Assembly: GCA_037443565.1 (NCBI GenBank)
Contig: JBBIOB010000003.1
Span: 1-64,000, forward strand
From: Fervidifonticultor_A sp037443565
GTDB taxonomy: Bacteria > Sysuimicrobiota > Sysuimicrobiia > Sysuimicrobiales > Humicultoraceae
Reading direction: 5' to 3'
Length of the DNA stretch: 64,000 bases
Notes under the pieces: model-generated
What the model saw: only the letters and a program-made list of their open reading frames with translations
Told to the model about the DNA's origin: nothing
Database searches by the model: none
Position numbers and translations under genes: made by a program
Part shown: positions 18,213 through 26,084 of the stretch, one piece after another
Layout of the letters: each line of letters begins with the position of its first letter
Numbering within the stretch: the first letter of the stretch is position 1

Positions 18213-19406
18213 TCAAGACGGAGGTGCGGCCGGCTCGGACGGAACCGGCCCGTACGGCCGGATGGCGATGATCGCGTGCTTGAACACGAGTTCCGGAACG
18301 CCGGTCACCTCGACCAGCAGGCTGTACGTGCCGTACTCTTTGACGACGGCCGCGGGGATCTCGTACCCGTCCCGGCACCGGATGTGCACCGGCGCGGCCG
18401 TGGCGACCAGGCGCCGGTAGAAGTTGTCCTCAACCGATGGGCGGGGCGCCGGCCTGGCCGACGACACGTCGCTGCGCATCTCCTCGCGCATCATCACCGC
18501 TGCACCTCCTTCACGTTCGGGACGGATCTCACGGAGCGACTGGATGGTGTCCTCCGCGGCCAGATCGTGCTCCGCGATGGCGACCTGCTCGCCGCCGGCA
18601 ACCTCGGGTGGCTCGGGCGACGGCGTCTCATGTGGTGGCGGCTCGGGTGGTGGGAGCTCGTCAACGGGCAGCGCCCGGCCGCCGCCGTGGATCATCTGCT
18701 CGTAGCGCTGGCGCAGACCCTCGAACTGCCGCTGCCGATCCCGGCGAAGACCGGGCGGCCCGGCAAATCCCCTGACCGGCTTTCGGATCGCATCGAGGAT
18801 CGCGCCGACGGTGGCCTCGGCCTCGCTGCCGGCGACGGTCTCGCTACCGACGCGCAGCAGGCTCCCGTGCTCAGACGCCAGCGACACGGCAGCCACCACG
18901 ACCGTGGCGCCCGCGAATGGAATGGACATCAGGCCTTCCAGCGACGCCCGGCCTTTGGCGCGCTCAAGGAGCGGCCGAAGGGCGTCCAGCGTGGCCAGGG
19001 CCACGGTCCGCATGCGAAAGGCCTGGCCCGGCGAGGCCTGCGCCGAGCCGGTGATCATCTTCGGTATGCCATCGCGCTCGTACCGGAGCTCGACCGCGAC
19101 CCGGGTCGCGGACTCGGTGAGGGTCTCCTCGAGGCGGAGCAGGTGGCACTCGGGGATCGGCTCGGGCTCGAGCTCGGGCTCGAGGTGCGCGATGTGCACC
19201 CGCCAGCCATCCACATGCAGGTTGTACTGACTCATGAGCGCCGAGGTGATGGCCCGCCGGATGGAGCCATCGTCGCGGGGCGACTCGGTGGTAGCGTAGA
19301 TCCGCTCGATCTCGCCGGCTTCATTGGAAACCACCCGAGCGGCGGCCACCGTGTCCAGGCGTTCGAGGAAGGTCTCGATCTCTTCGGCGAAGACTTCGCG
19401 GGGCAA
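18213..19406 (-). CDS. unknown protein with C-terminal Hfq-like Sm domain
   Basis: A 397-residue protein. Residues about 325-385 line up with bacterial Hfq along the whole Sm fold: 'EDNFYRRL' for the N-terminal helix, 'APVHIRCRDGYEI' for Sm1, 'YGTYSLLVE' for the middle strands, and 'ELVFKHAIIAIRP' for the Sm2 motif (E. coli Hfq has MVYKHAISTVVP). Residues about 245-324 are a Pro/Glu-rich linker. The N-terminal 240 residues seem to hold two or three small alpha/beta units ('ARVVSNEAGEIERIYATTE', 'VELRYERDGIPKMITGSAQ', 'VAAVSLASEHGSLLRVGSE') that resemble each other loosely; I do not recognise them. The start is a TTG with GGAG 8 bases upstream. If the Sm domain is real this is an RNA-binding protein, possibly this organism's Hfq. 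Confidence 0.7.
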   Translation of the reverse strand: MPREVFAEEIETFLERLDTVAAARVVSNEAGEIERIYATTESPRDDGSIRRAITSALMSQYNLHVDGWRVHIAHLEPELEPEPIPECHLLRLEETLTESATRVAVELRYERDGIPKMITGSAQASPGQAFRMRTVALATLDALRPLLERAKGRASLEGLMSIPFAGATVVVAAVSLASEHGSLLRVGSETVAGSEAEATVGAILDAIRKPVRGFAGPPGLRRDRQRQFEGLRQRYEQMIHGGGRALPVDELPPPEPPPHETPSPEPPEVAGGEQVAIAEHDLAAEDTIQSLREIRPEREGGAAVMMREEMRSDVSSARPAPRPSVEDNFYRRLVATAAPVHIRCRDGYEIPAAVVKEYGTYSLLVEVTGVPELVFKHAIIAIRPYGPVPSEPAAPPS

Positions 19407-19488
19407 CGGGTGACTCCGTCTCTGGCGTCGGTGCCTCGCAGTCCTTCTGCGATTCGGAAAGGCTCTCCTGCCGGAGGCGCGAGCCGGG

Positions 19489-19995
19489 TCAGAAGCGCGG
19501 GTACGCCGGCGGTCGGCCGATCGGCCGGTCGATCAGGACCCCCTCGCCCCCCAGCGCCAGGCGGTGCTCACCCTCAATGAGGATCCGCGCCTGCTGGACC
19601 CCCATCTGGGTGGCTGTGTAGACAATCTGCCACAGCCGCCCCTGCATGCTCGCGGACCCGCCGCCGGACCCCACTTCCTCGGTGAGGTCCACGAAGGCAG
19701 TGCCTTCCCGGATGGCCAGGCTTCGCAGCCGCGTGCCCGCGGGGATCTCGGTGCCCAACCCCCGCCCGCGCTCCTCGGGGGTGGGGCCCGCCAGCAGGTC
19801 CTCAAGCGCGGCGCGCAGGAGTTCCTCAGGCCGGCGGCCGCTGGCGACGCGCTCGACGGGGACGAGAGTTCCCGAGCCGTCGTCCAGCCCGACGAAGAAG
19901 ACCATCACCGTCGCGGCCTGTGGCCGCAGCTGCGTCCACCAGATGCCGGCGGCGACGGCGGCCAGAATGACGATCCAGACGAGCACGCGTTTCAT
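19489..19995 (-). CDS. GerMN-domain membrane-anchored protein
   Basis: A 168-residue protein with an N-terminal signal anchor (residues 1-22) and a GerMN domain: 'VMVFFVGLDDGSGTLVPVERVA', 'LLRAALEDLLAGPTPEERGRGL', 'GTEIPAGTRLRSLAIREGTAFVDLTEEV' and a Gln-Ile-Val-Tyr-Thr helix. The domain was named from the Bacillus germination protein GerM but is also common in non-spore-forming bacteria with envelope roles. There are no other sporulation genes here. It is 27 bases downstream of ligA. Confidence 0.88.
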   Translation of the reverse strand: MKRVLVWIVILAAVAAGIWWTQLRPQAATVMVFFVGLDDGSGTLVPVERVASGRRPEELLRAALEDLLAGPTPEERGRGLGTEIPAGTRLRSLAIREGTAFVDLTEEVGSGGGSASMQGRLWQIVYTATQMGVQQARILIEGEHRLALGGEGVLIDRPIGRPPAYPRF

Positions 19996-20021
19996 AGGCG
20001 ATCCTCAGCAGTTCGCGGCGT

Positions 20022-22037
20022 TCACTCTGAGCCCTCGATCAACCGGACGAACTCGTCCTCGGTCAGGACCTTCACGCCGAGGCTGCGCGCCCGCTCCAGC
20101 TTGGAGCCGGGCGTCGCTCCCACCACAAGATACGTGGTTCTCTTCGTCACGGTGTCGCCCGGCACCCCGCCGGCGCGACGCAGCAGCGTCTCGGCCTGAC
20201 TCCGGGGCCACCGGGACAACGTCCCGGTGAACACCACCTGCGCGCCGGCCAGCGGGCCATCCCGCGGCGGCTGCGCCTGTGGCGCGGCGGGCGCGACGCC
20301 GGCGTCCAGCAGCCGCCGGACCAGTTTGCGGTTCGGCGCCTGCCTGAAGAAGCTCACGACGCTCGCCGCGATGGCCGGTCCGATCCCAGGGACATCTCTG
20401 ACCTCCTCGAGCGATGCGTCCATGAGCGCCTGCGGCGAGGGGAAGTGCGCGGCCAGCACGTCGGCCACATGTGCGCCCACGTGCCGGATGCCCAGCGCGT
20501 AGAGCAGCCGCGCCCAGGTCGTCGTGCGGCTGCGGTCGATCGCGTCAAGCAGGTTCTGGGCCAGCTTGTCGCCCATGCGATCCAGGGTGAGGAGCCGGGC
20601 CTTCGTCAGGTGAAAGAGGTCGGCCGGGTCGCGGACCAACCCGCGATCCAGGAGCTGTGCGATCAGCCGCTCGCCCAGCCCTTCGATGTTCATGGCGTCG
20701 CGGGACGCGAAGTGGTAGAGCCGCTCCTGCACCTGCGCCGGGCACGACAGGTTGGGACAGCGGGCCACCGCCTCGCCCTCGGGCTTCTCCACGGGTGTGC
20801 CGCAGACCGGGCAGCGATCCGGCATCTCGAACGTCCGCTCGCGGCCGGTGCGCCGCTCGGGCAGCGGGGCCACGATCTCGGGGATGACCTCGCCGGCGCG
20901 CTGGACCGTCACCCAGTCGCCGATCCGGACGTCCTTGCGCCGGATCTCGTCCTCGTTGTGCAACGTGGCGCTGGTCACGGTCACCCCGGACACGCGCACA
21001 GGCTCGAGCACTGCCGTCGGCGTGAGCGCGCCGGTCCGGCCGACGTTGACGACAATGTTGACCAGGCGTGTGACCGCCTGCTCGGCGGGGAACTTGTAGG
21101 CAAGGGCCCACCGCGGGGCCTGTGTGGTCGCGCCCAGCTCAGCCTGCTGGGCCAGATCGTCAACCTTGATGACCACCCCGTCCGTCGCATAGTCGAGCGT
21201 GGCGCGGCGTTCCGTCCACGCGTGGAGGTACGCCCGGACCTCGTCGAGGGATGCGCACCGCGCGGTGTGGGGATTGGTGCGGAACCCGGCGTCGCGCAGC
21301 CAGGCCAGCGTCTCCCAGTGCGACCGCAGATGCAGGCCTTCAGCGGCACCCAGGCCGTAGACGAAGATTCGCAGCGGCCGGCCCGCGGTGACCTGGGGAT
21401 CGAGCTGGCGCAGCGACCCGGCCGCGGCGTTGCGGGCATTGGCAAAGACGGGTTCTCCCCGCGCGGCCCGCTCGGCGTTGACCGCCTCGAACGCGGTCCG
21501 CGGCAGGTACACTTCTCCTCTGACCTCCAGCACCGCCGGCGGCCGGGGTACCCGCAGGACCAGGGGAATGCTCTTGATCGTGCGCAGGTTGGGCGTGACG
21601 TCCTCGCCCTGGGCGCCGTCGCCGCGGGTGGCGCCTGTCGCGAGGCGCCCGTCCAGATAGGTGAGCGACACCGCGGCGCCGTCGATCTTCAGCTCGCAGA
21701 CATAGCTCACGGTCACATCGCCCAGCGCCGACCGGACGCGCCGATCCCATGCCTCCAGTTCGGCCTCGTCGAAGGCGTTGGCGAGGCTGAGCATGGGGGT
21801 CCGGTGCCGCACGGTGGCGAACGCCGCCACCGGCGGCGCGCCGACCCGCTGCGTCGGGGAGTCGGCCATGACCAGCGCGGGGTACCGCGCCTCGAGATCG
21901 CGCAGCTCGCGGACGAGACGGTCGTAGGCACCGTCCGAGATCACCGGCGCGTCCAGCACATGGTAGCGGTAGTTGTGATCGTTGATCTCGGCGCGCAGCT
22001 TCTCGGCGCGCTGCCGCGCCGCCGCAGGAACGCTCAT
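20022..22037 (-). CDS. ligA: NAD-dependent DNA ligase
   Basis: A 671-residue enzyme with the full LigA layout: domain Ia for NAD ('NYRYHVLDAPVISDGAYDRL'), the adenylation motif 'CELKIDGAAVSL' with catalytic Lys117, 'GDGAQGEDVTPNLRTI', OB fold, a four-Cys zinc finger ('CPVCGTPVEKPEGEAVARCPNLSCPAQ', four Cys visible), helix-hairpin-helix repeats ('NIEGLGERLIAQLL', 'DVPGIGPAIAASVVSFF') and a C-terminal BRCT domain ('LAGAQVVFTGTLSRWPR'). It seals nicks in replication and repair. It sits between the thr genes and gerM on one strand. Confidence 0.97.
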   Translation of the reverse strand: MSVPAAARQRAEKLRAEINDHNYRYHVLDAPVISDGAYDRLVRELRDLEARYPALVMADSPTQRVGAPPVAAFATVRHRTPMLSLANAFDEAELEAWDRRVRSALGDVTVSYVCELKIDGAAVSLTYLDGRLATGATRGDGAQGEDVTPNLRTIKSIPLVLRVPRPPAVLEVRGEVYLPRTAFEAVNAERAARGEPVFANARNAAAGSLRQLDPQVTAGRPLRIFVYGLGAAEGLHLRSHWETLAWLRDAGFRTNPHTARCASLDEVRAYLHAWTERRATLDYATDGVVIKVDDLAQQAELGATTQAPRWALAYKFPAEQAVTRLVNIVVNVGRTGALTPTAVLEPVRVSGVTVTSATLHNEDEIRRKDVRIGDWVTVQRAGEVIPEIVAPLPERRTGRERTFEMPDRCPVCGTPVEKPEGEAVARCPNLSCPAQVQERLYHFASRDAMNIEGLGERLIAQLLDRGLVRDPADLFHLTKARLLTLDRMGDKLAQNLLDAIDRSRTTTWARLLYALGIRHVGAHVADVLAAHFPSPQALMDASLEEVRDVPGIGPAIAASVVSFFRQAPNRKLVRRLLDAGVAPAAPQAQPPRDGPLAGAQVVFTGTLSRWPRSQAETLLRRAGGVPGDTVTKRTTYLVVGATPGSKLERARSLGVKVLTEDEFVRLIEGSE

Positions 22038-22124
22038 CGGGTCTGACCAGCCAGCCGCTGCAACAGAGTCCGACGTTCCACCCCTACGATAGCACGTGTG
22101 CGGTGCGGGGGCGAAGACCGGGCT

Positions 22125-22397
22125 CTAGCCGCCGGCCATCGCCGGGATGATCGAGACCTCGCTGTGGTCGTCCAGCGGCGTCTGGAGCCCCTGGAGCAGC
22201 CGGACGTCTTCCTCGCCGACGAACACGCTCACGAACTCATGCAGGCGCCCGTCGCCGTTGACCAGGCGCCCCTGCAGGCCGGGGTAACGGCGGTCGAGCT
22301 CGGCGATGGCCGTGGCGAGCGTGGCCGCGGAGATCGTGATCAGGCGGTCGCCGTTCGTGTAGCGCCGCATCGGGGTGGGGATGCGAATCGTGGCCAT
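22125..22397 (-). CDS. MoaD/ThiS-like sulfur carrier protein
   Basis: A 90-residue ubiquitin-fold protein ending in the diglycine needed for thiocarboxylate formation ('IPAMAGG'). The N-terminal 'IRIPTPMRRYTNG' strand and 'LATAIAELDRRYPGLQGRL' helix are as in MoaD and CysO. GGAGGAG precedes the ATG. It is the third gene after a SAM-I riboswitch, behind thrB and thrC, and not next to any molybdopterin or thiamine gene. This context points to a role as sulfur donor in amino acid synthesis, as known for CysO (cysteine) and for the Wolinella homocysteine carrier. The E1-like activating enzyme must be elsewhere. Confidence 0.88.
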   Translation of the reverse strand: MATIRIPTPMRRYTNGDRLITISAATLATAIAELDRRYPGLQGRLVNGDGRLHEFVSVFVGEEDVRLLQGLQTPLDDHSEVSIIPAMAGG

Positions 22398-22436
22398 GGT
22401 CTCCTCCTTCGATGTCCGCGGCGGCCGCGGGAACCA

Positions 22437-23666
22437 TCAGGCGAGAGCCGGCGCGGCGACGGCCTGCTCGAACGCCCGCAACGTCGGCCGGATCCGCACC
22501 GTCGCGGGGAGCGACGGCGCCACGGCGTCCGACGTCTTGAGCCCGATCCCGGTGATGCACGCGACGGTGACGCCGTCGGGATCCAGGGCCCCGGCAGCCG
22601 CGAGTCTCTTGAGCACGGCGACCGTCACGCCCCCGGCTGTCTCGGTGAAGATCCCCTCGGTCTGCGCCAGCAGCTTCATGCCTTCAACGATCTCGTCGTC
22701 GGTCGCCGCCTCGATGACCCCGCCGGTGGCGCGGGCCGTGGCAATCGCGTAGCGGCCGTCGGCCGGTGTCCCGATGGCCAGCGACTGCGCGATGGTCTGG
22801 GGCCGCACGGGCCGGACTTCATCGCCTGTCCGGTGCGCGGTGGCCACCGGCGCGCAGCCGGCGGCCTGGGCGCCGTGCATGCGTGTGGTCGCCGGCGGAA
22901 TCAGGCCCAGCGTGCCGAGCTCATCAAATCCGCGGTGGATCTTCACGAACAGGTTGCCGGATGCGATGGGGACGACCACGTCGTCGGGCGCGCGCCAGCC
23001 GAGCTGCTCGGCGATCTCGTACGCCAGGGTCTTGCCGCCCTCGCTGTAGAACGGACGCATGTTCACGTTGAGGAACGCCCAGGGGTGCTCCTCGCCGATC
23101 TCGGCGCACAGCCGGTTCACCTCATCGTAGCCGCCGTCGACCTCGACGACGGTGGGACCGTACACCGCGGAGGCCAGGATTTTGCCGCGCTCGATGCCGG
23201 CGGGCACGAAGACGTAGGCCGGCATGCCGGCGCGCGCGGCGTGCGCGGCCACCGAGTTGGCCAGGTTTCCGGTCGAGGCGCACGCCAGCACCTTGTAGCC
23301 GAACCTCCGGGCGGCGGCGGTTCCGATCTCCACCGCGCGGTCCTTGAACGACCATGTGGGATTGACCGAGTCGTTCTTGACGTACAGGCGCCGAAGCCCG
23401 AGCGCATCCCCCAGCCGCGGCGCCAGCAGGAGCGGCGTGTATCCGGGCGCCAGGTCGACGACCGGATCGCGGTCCACCGGGAGCAGATCGGCGTAGCGCC
23501 ACATCGACCGCGGACCGGCCTCGATGCGCTCACGCAGCGGCAGCCGCCGCAGCGCCTCTATGTCGTAGACCGCCTCCAGCGGGCCGAAGCACCGCTCGCA
23601 CACGTACACCGGTCCCGCGGGGACCTCGGTCCCACACTCCCGGCACCGCAACCGCTCAGTTGCCAC
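22437..23666 (-). CDS. thrC: threonine synthase-family PLP enzyme
   Basis: A 409-residue fold type II PLP enzyme of the threonine synthase group. It has an N-terminal zinc-ribbon-like segment with Cys8, Cys11, Cys23 and Cys26, then the substrate loop 'YTPLLLAPRLG', the cofactor Lys108 in 'TWSFKDR', 'ACASTGNLANSVAAHAARAG' and the phosphate-binding 'IASGNLFVKIHRGF'. Known members convert O-phosphohomoserine to threonine. The gene is preceded by thrB, which makes that substrate, but is followed by a sulfur carrier and is under a SAM riboswitch. A thiol-transfer reaction giving homocysteine is therefore a serious alternative to threonine synthesis. Confidence 0.9.
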   Translation of the reverse strand: MATERLRCRECGTEVPAGPVYVCERCFGPLEAVYDIEALRRLPLRERIEAGPRSMWRYADLLPVDRDPVVDLAPGYTPLLLAPRLGDALGLRRLYVKNDSVNPTWSFKDRAVEIGTAAARRFGYKVLACASTGNLANSVAAHAARAGMPAYVFVPAGIERGKILASAVYGPTVVEVDGGYDEVNRLCAEIGEEHPWAFLNVNMRPFYSEGGKTLAYEIAEQLGWRAPDDVVVPIASGNLFVKIHRGFDELGTLGLIPPATTRMHGAQAAGCAPVATAHRTGDEVRPVRPQTIAQSLAIGTPADGRYAIATARATGGVIEAATDDEIVEGMKLLAQTEGIFTETAGGVTVAVLKRLAAAGALDPDGVTVACITGIGLKTSDAVAPSLPATVRIRPTLRAFEQAVAAPALA

Positions 23667-23714
23667 CCGCGTCCCTCCCCCGCCCGCCAGCGGCGGGCGC
23701 CTTGTGCATCGTCG

Positions 23715-24608
23715 CTACCCGTCGAGCGCGCCACGCTGCTCGATGGTCGTCATCACCACCTGGCTCTCAACCCCGGCATCGGCAAACGCCTGCCGCATCG
23801 CTCCACCCACTGCCGCCGCCACGGCCGGCGGCGCCAGCGCAGCCACCGTCGGACCCGATCCGCTCAGCACCGCGCCGTGCGCGCCCGCCTGCCCGGCGGC
23901 GGCGATGACCTGCTCCAGACCTGGCACCAACGGCGCCCGGTAGGACTGATGCAGGCGGTCGTCGAGCGCGTACCGCAGCAGGTCCTCGCGCCCCTGCGCC
24001 AGGGCCGCCACCAGCAGCGTCGCCCGCCCGAGGTTGAATACGGCGTCCTCGCGGCTCACCTGCGCCGGCAGCAGGCTCCGCGCAGCCAGGGTCGGCACCT
24101 CCAGGGCCGGGACGGCCAGGACCACAGACAGCGACACGCTGGGGAGGATCCGCGTCCAGTGGTACGCCTCGCCGTTCCGGCTGACGACGACCACGCCGCC
24201 GAACAGCGCGCCCGCCACGTTGTCGGGATGGCCCTCGATGTCCGCGGCAAGGCGCAGGATCTGGCTGTCGTCCAGCCGCTCCCCCAGGAGGCGGTTCGCG
24301 GCGACCACGCCGCCGGCGATCGCCGCGGCGCTGCTGCCGAGTCCACTGTGCGTCGGAATACTCAGCTGGGCCTCGACGGCAAACGCGCCGCAATAGCCGA
24401 CGACCGCCCCGACCGCTTCGGCGCTCCGATAGATGAGGTTGCTGGTGTCCTGCGGCACCCCCGGCCCCGGCACACGGACCGATGGTGTAGCCGTCCGCGC
24501 GACCGTCACCTCGGTGTGGATGCCCACGGCCGCGGCCAACACATCGAACCCTGCGCCCAGATTCGCGACGGTCGCCGGCACCCGCACGGTGACTCGATCA
24601 GGGACCAT
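23715..24608 (-). CDS. thrB: homoserine kinase
   Basis: A 297-residue GHMP kinase: 'VRVPATVANLGAGFDVLAAAVG' at the N-terminus, the ATP loop 'SGLGSSAAAIAGGVVAAN', 'DIEGHPDNVAGALFGGVVV' and 'LSGSGPTVAALAPP' are those of ThrB. It makes O-phosphohomoserine. Of two nearby in-frame ATGs, the one at 24608 has GGAGG at 8 bases and is preferred; the one at 24617 lies directly against that site. First gene downstream of the SAM-I riboswitch and its terminator. Confidence 0.93.
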   Translation of the reverse strand: MVPDRVTVRVPATVANLGAGFDVLAAAVGIHTEVTVARTATPSVRVPGPGVPQDTSNLIYRSAEAVGAVVGYCGAFAVEAQLSIPTHSGLGSSAAAIAGGVVAANRLLGERLDDSQILRLAADIEGHPDNVAGALFGGVVVVSRNGEAYHWTRILPSVSLSVVLAVPALEVPTLAARSLLPAQVSREDAVFNLGRATLLVAALAQGREDLLRYALDDRLHQSYRAPLVPGLEQVIAAAGQAGAHGAVLSGSGPTVAALAPPAVAAAVGGAMRQAFADAGVESQVVMTTIEQRGALDG

Positions 24609-24631
24609 CCTGGTCATCCTCCCCGAGATAC

Positions 24632-24662
24632 AAAAAGTCCCTCCACTTCCTGCTCTGGAGGG
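24632..24662 (-). terminator. intrinsic terminator of the SAM riboswitch
   Basis: On the minus strand CCCTCCA, a 10-base loop and TGGAGGG (24662-24639), followed by GAC and TTTTT (24636-24632), 15-25 bases before the thrB start. This is the expected expression platform: with SAM bound, the terminator forms and the thr genes are off. Confidence 0.88.
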
Positions 24663-24671
24663 GATCTCACC

Positions 24672-24773
24672 CTCTTATCCGCCGGAACTGGATCCGCGGG
24701 GGTTGGCACCTTGCCAAATCGGCAGGTTGCCGGGGGTCATCGGGCCCGTCCCTCGCCCACTCTTGATAAGAGA
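24672..24773 (-). promoter_or_regulatory. SAM-I (S-box) riboswitch upstream of thrB-thrC-MoaD
   Basis: Minus-strand sequence shows the S-box core in order: P1 5' strand TCTTATC, AAGAGTGGGCGAGGGACGG (kink-turn region), GGCCCGATGA, CCCGGCAACC, a P3-like hairpin (TGCC...GGCA), AAGGTGCCAACCCC, and the P1 3' strand GATAAGAG, which pairs with the start. The order and bases match the SAM-I consensus as I know it. A terminator follows at once. It controls the thrB-thrC-MoaD unit and perhaps the genes beyond. Confidence 0.95.
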
Positions 24774-24791
24774 TGCTATGGAATTTGCCTG

Positions 24792-24820
24792 AGCGTACCA
24801 CAGGGGGGCAAGGGCGTCAA
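24792..24820 (-). promoter_or_regulatory. sigma-70-type promoter of the SAM riboswitch transcript
   Basis: On the minus strand TTGACG (24820-24815), 17-base spacer, TACGCT (24797-24792). Transcription would start near 24785, about 12 bases before the aptamer. Confidence 0.75.
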
Positions 24821-24870
24821 GACAAGAAGCCGGTGATGTGAAGCCGGTGAATAACAACCGCTGGGGCACC

Positions 24871-24900
24871 TTGAGGCCTCTTCCCCACCGGTGCTACACT
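24871..24900 (+). promoter_or_regulatory. sigma-70-type promoter of lgt
   Basis: TTGAGG (24871-24876), an 18-base spacer and TACACT (24895-24900), ending 10 bases before the ATG at 24911. The predicted leader is only a few bases long. Confidence 0.65.
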
Positions 24901-24910
24901 CACAGGGGCC

Positions 24911-25660
24911 ATGGACCCGGTGATCGTGCAACTTGGACCGCTGGCGATCCGCTGGTACGGGGTGCTGCTCGCAACCACGATCGGCGTCAGCATGGTCGTC
25001 GCCTACCGCTACGGCCCCCGGTTTGGCATCCCCTCCGAGGTGCTCGACCGGACCACGGTCACCTTCGCGATCGTGGCGCTCGTCGGCGCGCGTCTCGGCT
25101 ACATCGTCTCGCACCCTACGGAGTTCTCGCGTCTGATCGACCTGGTCAGAATCGACCGCGGTGGTCTCACGTCGCACGGCGCGATCGCCGCCGGGCTGCT
25201 CTACCTGGCCTGGGCCTCCCGCCGGTACGGCATCCCGGCCTGGACGTTTGCGGATGCCTTCGGATGGGCGGTGCCGATCGGCAACATGTTCGTCCGCATC
25301 GGCAACTTCATCAACGGCGAGCTCTACGGCGATCCCACGACGCTGCCGTGGGGCGTGCGCTTTCTCACTGCGCCCGATGTGCCACGCCACCCGCTGCAGC
25401 TCTATGAAGCGCTCCTCGCCGTGGTGATCCTGCTCTACGCCCGCCGGGTCGCGGCCCATCGACAGTTCGCCGGGCAGGTCTTCTGGACGATCATGGTCAC
25501 GACGTCCGCGGGTCGCATCTTCCTCGATGCGCTGCGCAGCGACGTGCGGGCGCTCGGCGTGCTGACGCTCGGACAGATGGCAGCGCTCGTCTTGATCGTC
25601 TGGGGAGGACTGGCGTTGTGGTCCGGGGCGCGCAGGCCGAGAGTGTCGCCGGGAGCATAG
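24911..25660 (+). CDS. lgt: prolipoprotein diacylglyceryl transferase
   Basis: A 249-residue membrane enzyme that adds diacylglycerol to the lipobox Cys of lipoprotein precursors. It starts 'PVIVQLGPLAIRWYG', contains the signature 'RIGNFINGELYGDPT' (about residues 130-145) with the essential Arg/Asn/Glu residues, 'HPLQLYEALLAVVIL' and several transmembrane helices. Length is typical. It is transcribed alone from a near-leaderless promoter, and its stop codon lies inside a terminator hairpin. Confidence 0.96.
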   Translation: MDPVIVQLGPLAIRWYGVLLATTIGVSMVVAYRYGPRFGIPSEVLDRTTVTFAIVALVGARLGYIVSHPTEFSRLIDLVRIDRGGLTSHGAIAAGLLYLAWASRRYGIPAWTFADAFGWAVPIGNMFVRIGNFINGELYGDPTTLPWGVRFLTAPDVPRHPLQLYEALLAVVILLYARRVAAHRQFAGQVFWTIMVTTSAGRIFLDALRSDVRALGVLTLGQMAALVLIVWGGLALWSGARRPRVSPGA

Positions 25661-25678
25661 CCGCTTCGCGGCTATGCT
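25654..25678. terminator. bidirectional terminator between lgt and the nuo/DUF3054 unit
   Basis: AGCATAGCCGC, loop TTC, GCGGCTATGCT: a perfect 11-base-pair stem. It contains the lgt TAG stop and lies 5 bases from the convergent DUF3054 stop, so it can serve both strands. Confidence 0.8.
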
Positions 25679-25682
25679 GACA

Positions 25683-26084
25683 TCAGCCGGCCTTCATCGC
25701 GCGGACGGCCCGTACCGCAAGCGCGGCGATCCGCCATGCGCCCAGGAAGGCGAGGGTGAAGCCGCCGGCGATGGCGACGAACACGAGGAAGCCGTAGCCG
25801 AACGGCCGCCCCATCCACACGTGCCGCAGGGCCAGGCCCACAGGGACGGCCACAAGCCACGTCAGCAGGAACGCCCAGACGCCGGGCCGGTCGTAGGTCC
25901 GCACCAGGCGGGCCACCGCGAACCAGGCCGCAAGCAGCGGGACCGCGGTCTGGAGGACGGCGACGAGCGTGACCGGCATCCGGTGGAACTGCAGCCCGAC
26001 GATGGCAAACGCCAGCAGGCTGGCCGCGTCGCCCAGGGCCAACCACCGGGCGCCGGGCGGTTCGGGGCCGCGCTGGCGCCCCAT
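25683..26084 (-). CDS. DUF3054-family membrane protein
   Basis: A 133-residue protein with four predicted membrane helices: 'LGDAASLLAFAIVGLQFH', 'TAVPLLAAWFAVARLV', 'WAFLLTWLVAVPVGLALRHVW' and 'GFLVFVAIAGGFTLAFLGAWRIAALAV'. The pattern (Asp in the first helix, 'TAxPxxxxW', Gly-x-x-x-R, and the final 'GWR/GAWR') fits DUF3054, whose function is unknown. The start ATG overlaps the nuoN stop as TGATG, so it is translationally coupled to the complex I operon. Confidence 0.78.
   Translation of the reverse strand: MGRQRGPEPPGARWLALGDAASLLAFAIVGLQFHRMPVTLVAVLQTAVPLLAAWFAVARLVRTYDRPGVWAFLLTWLVAVPVGLALRHVWMGRPFGYGFLVFVAIAGGFTLAFLGAWRIAALAVRAVRAMKAG

Noticed and set aside
19489..19995. Sporulation or germination locus
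   Set aside because: A single GerMN gene is not enough; such domains occur in non-spore-formers and no other spore gene is in the window.
22098..24836. A 912-codon plus-strand open frame
   Set aside because: It is antisense to moaD, thrC, thrB and the riboswitch. Its translation is Arg/Gly/His-rich with no family pattern, as expected from high-GC antisense frames.
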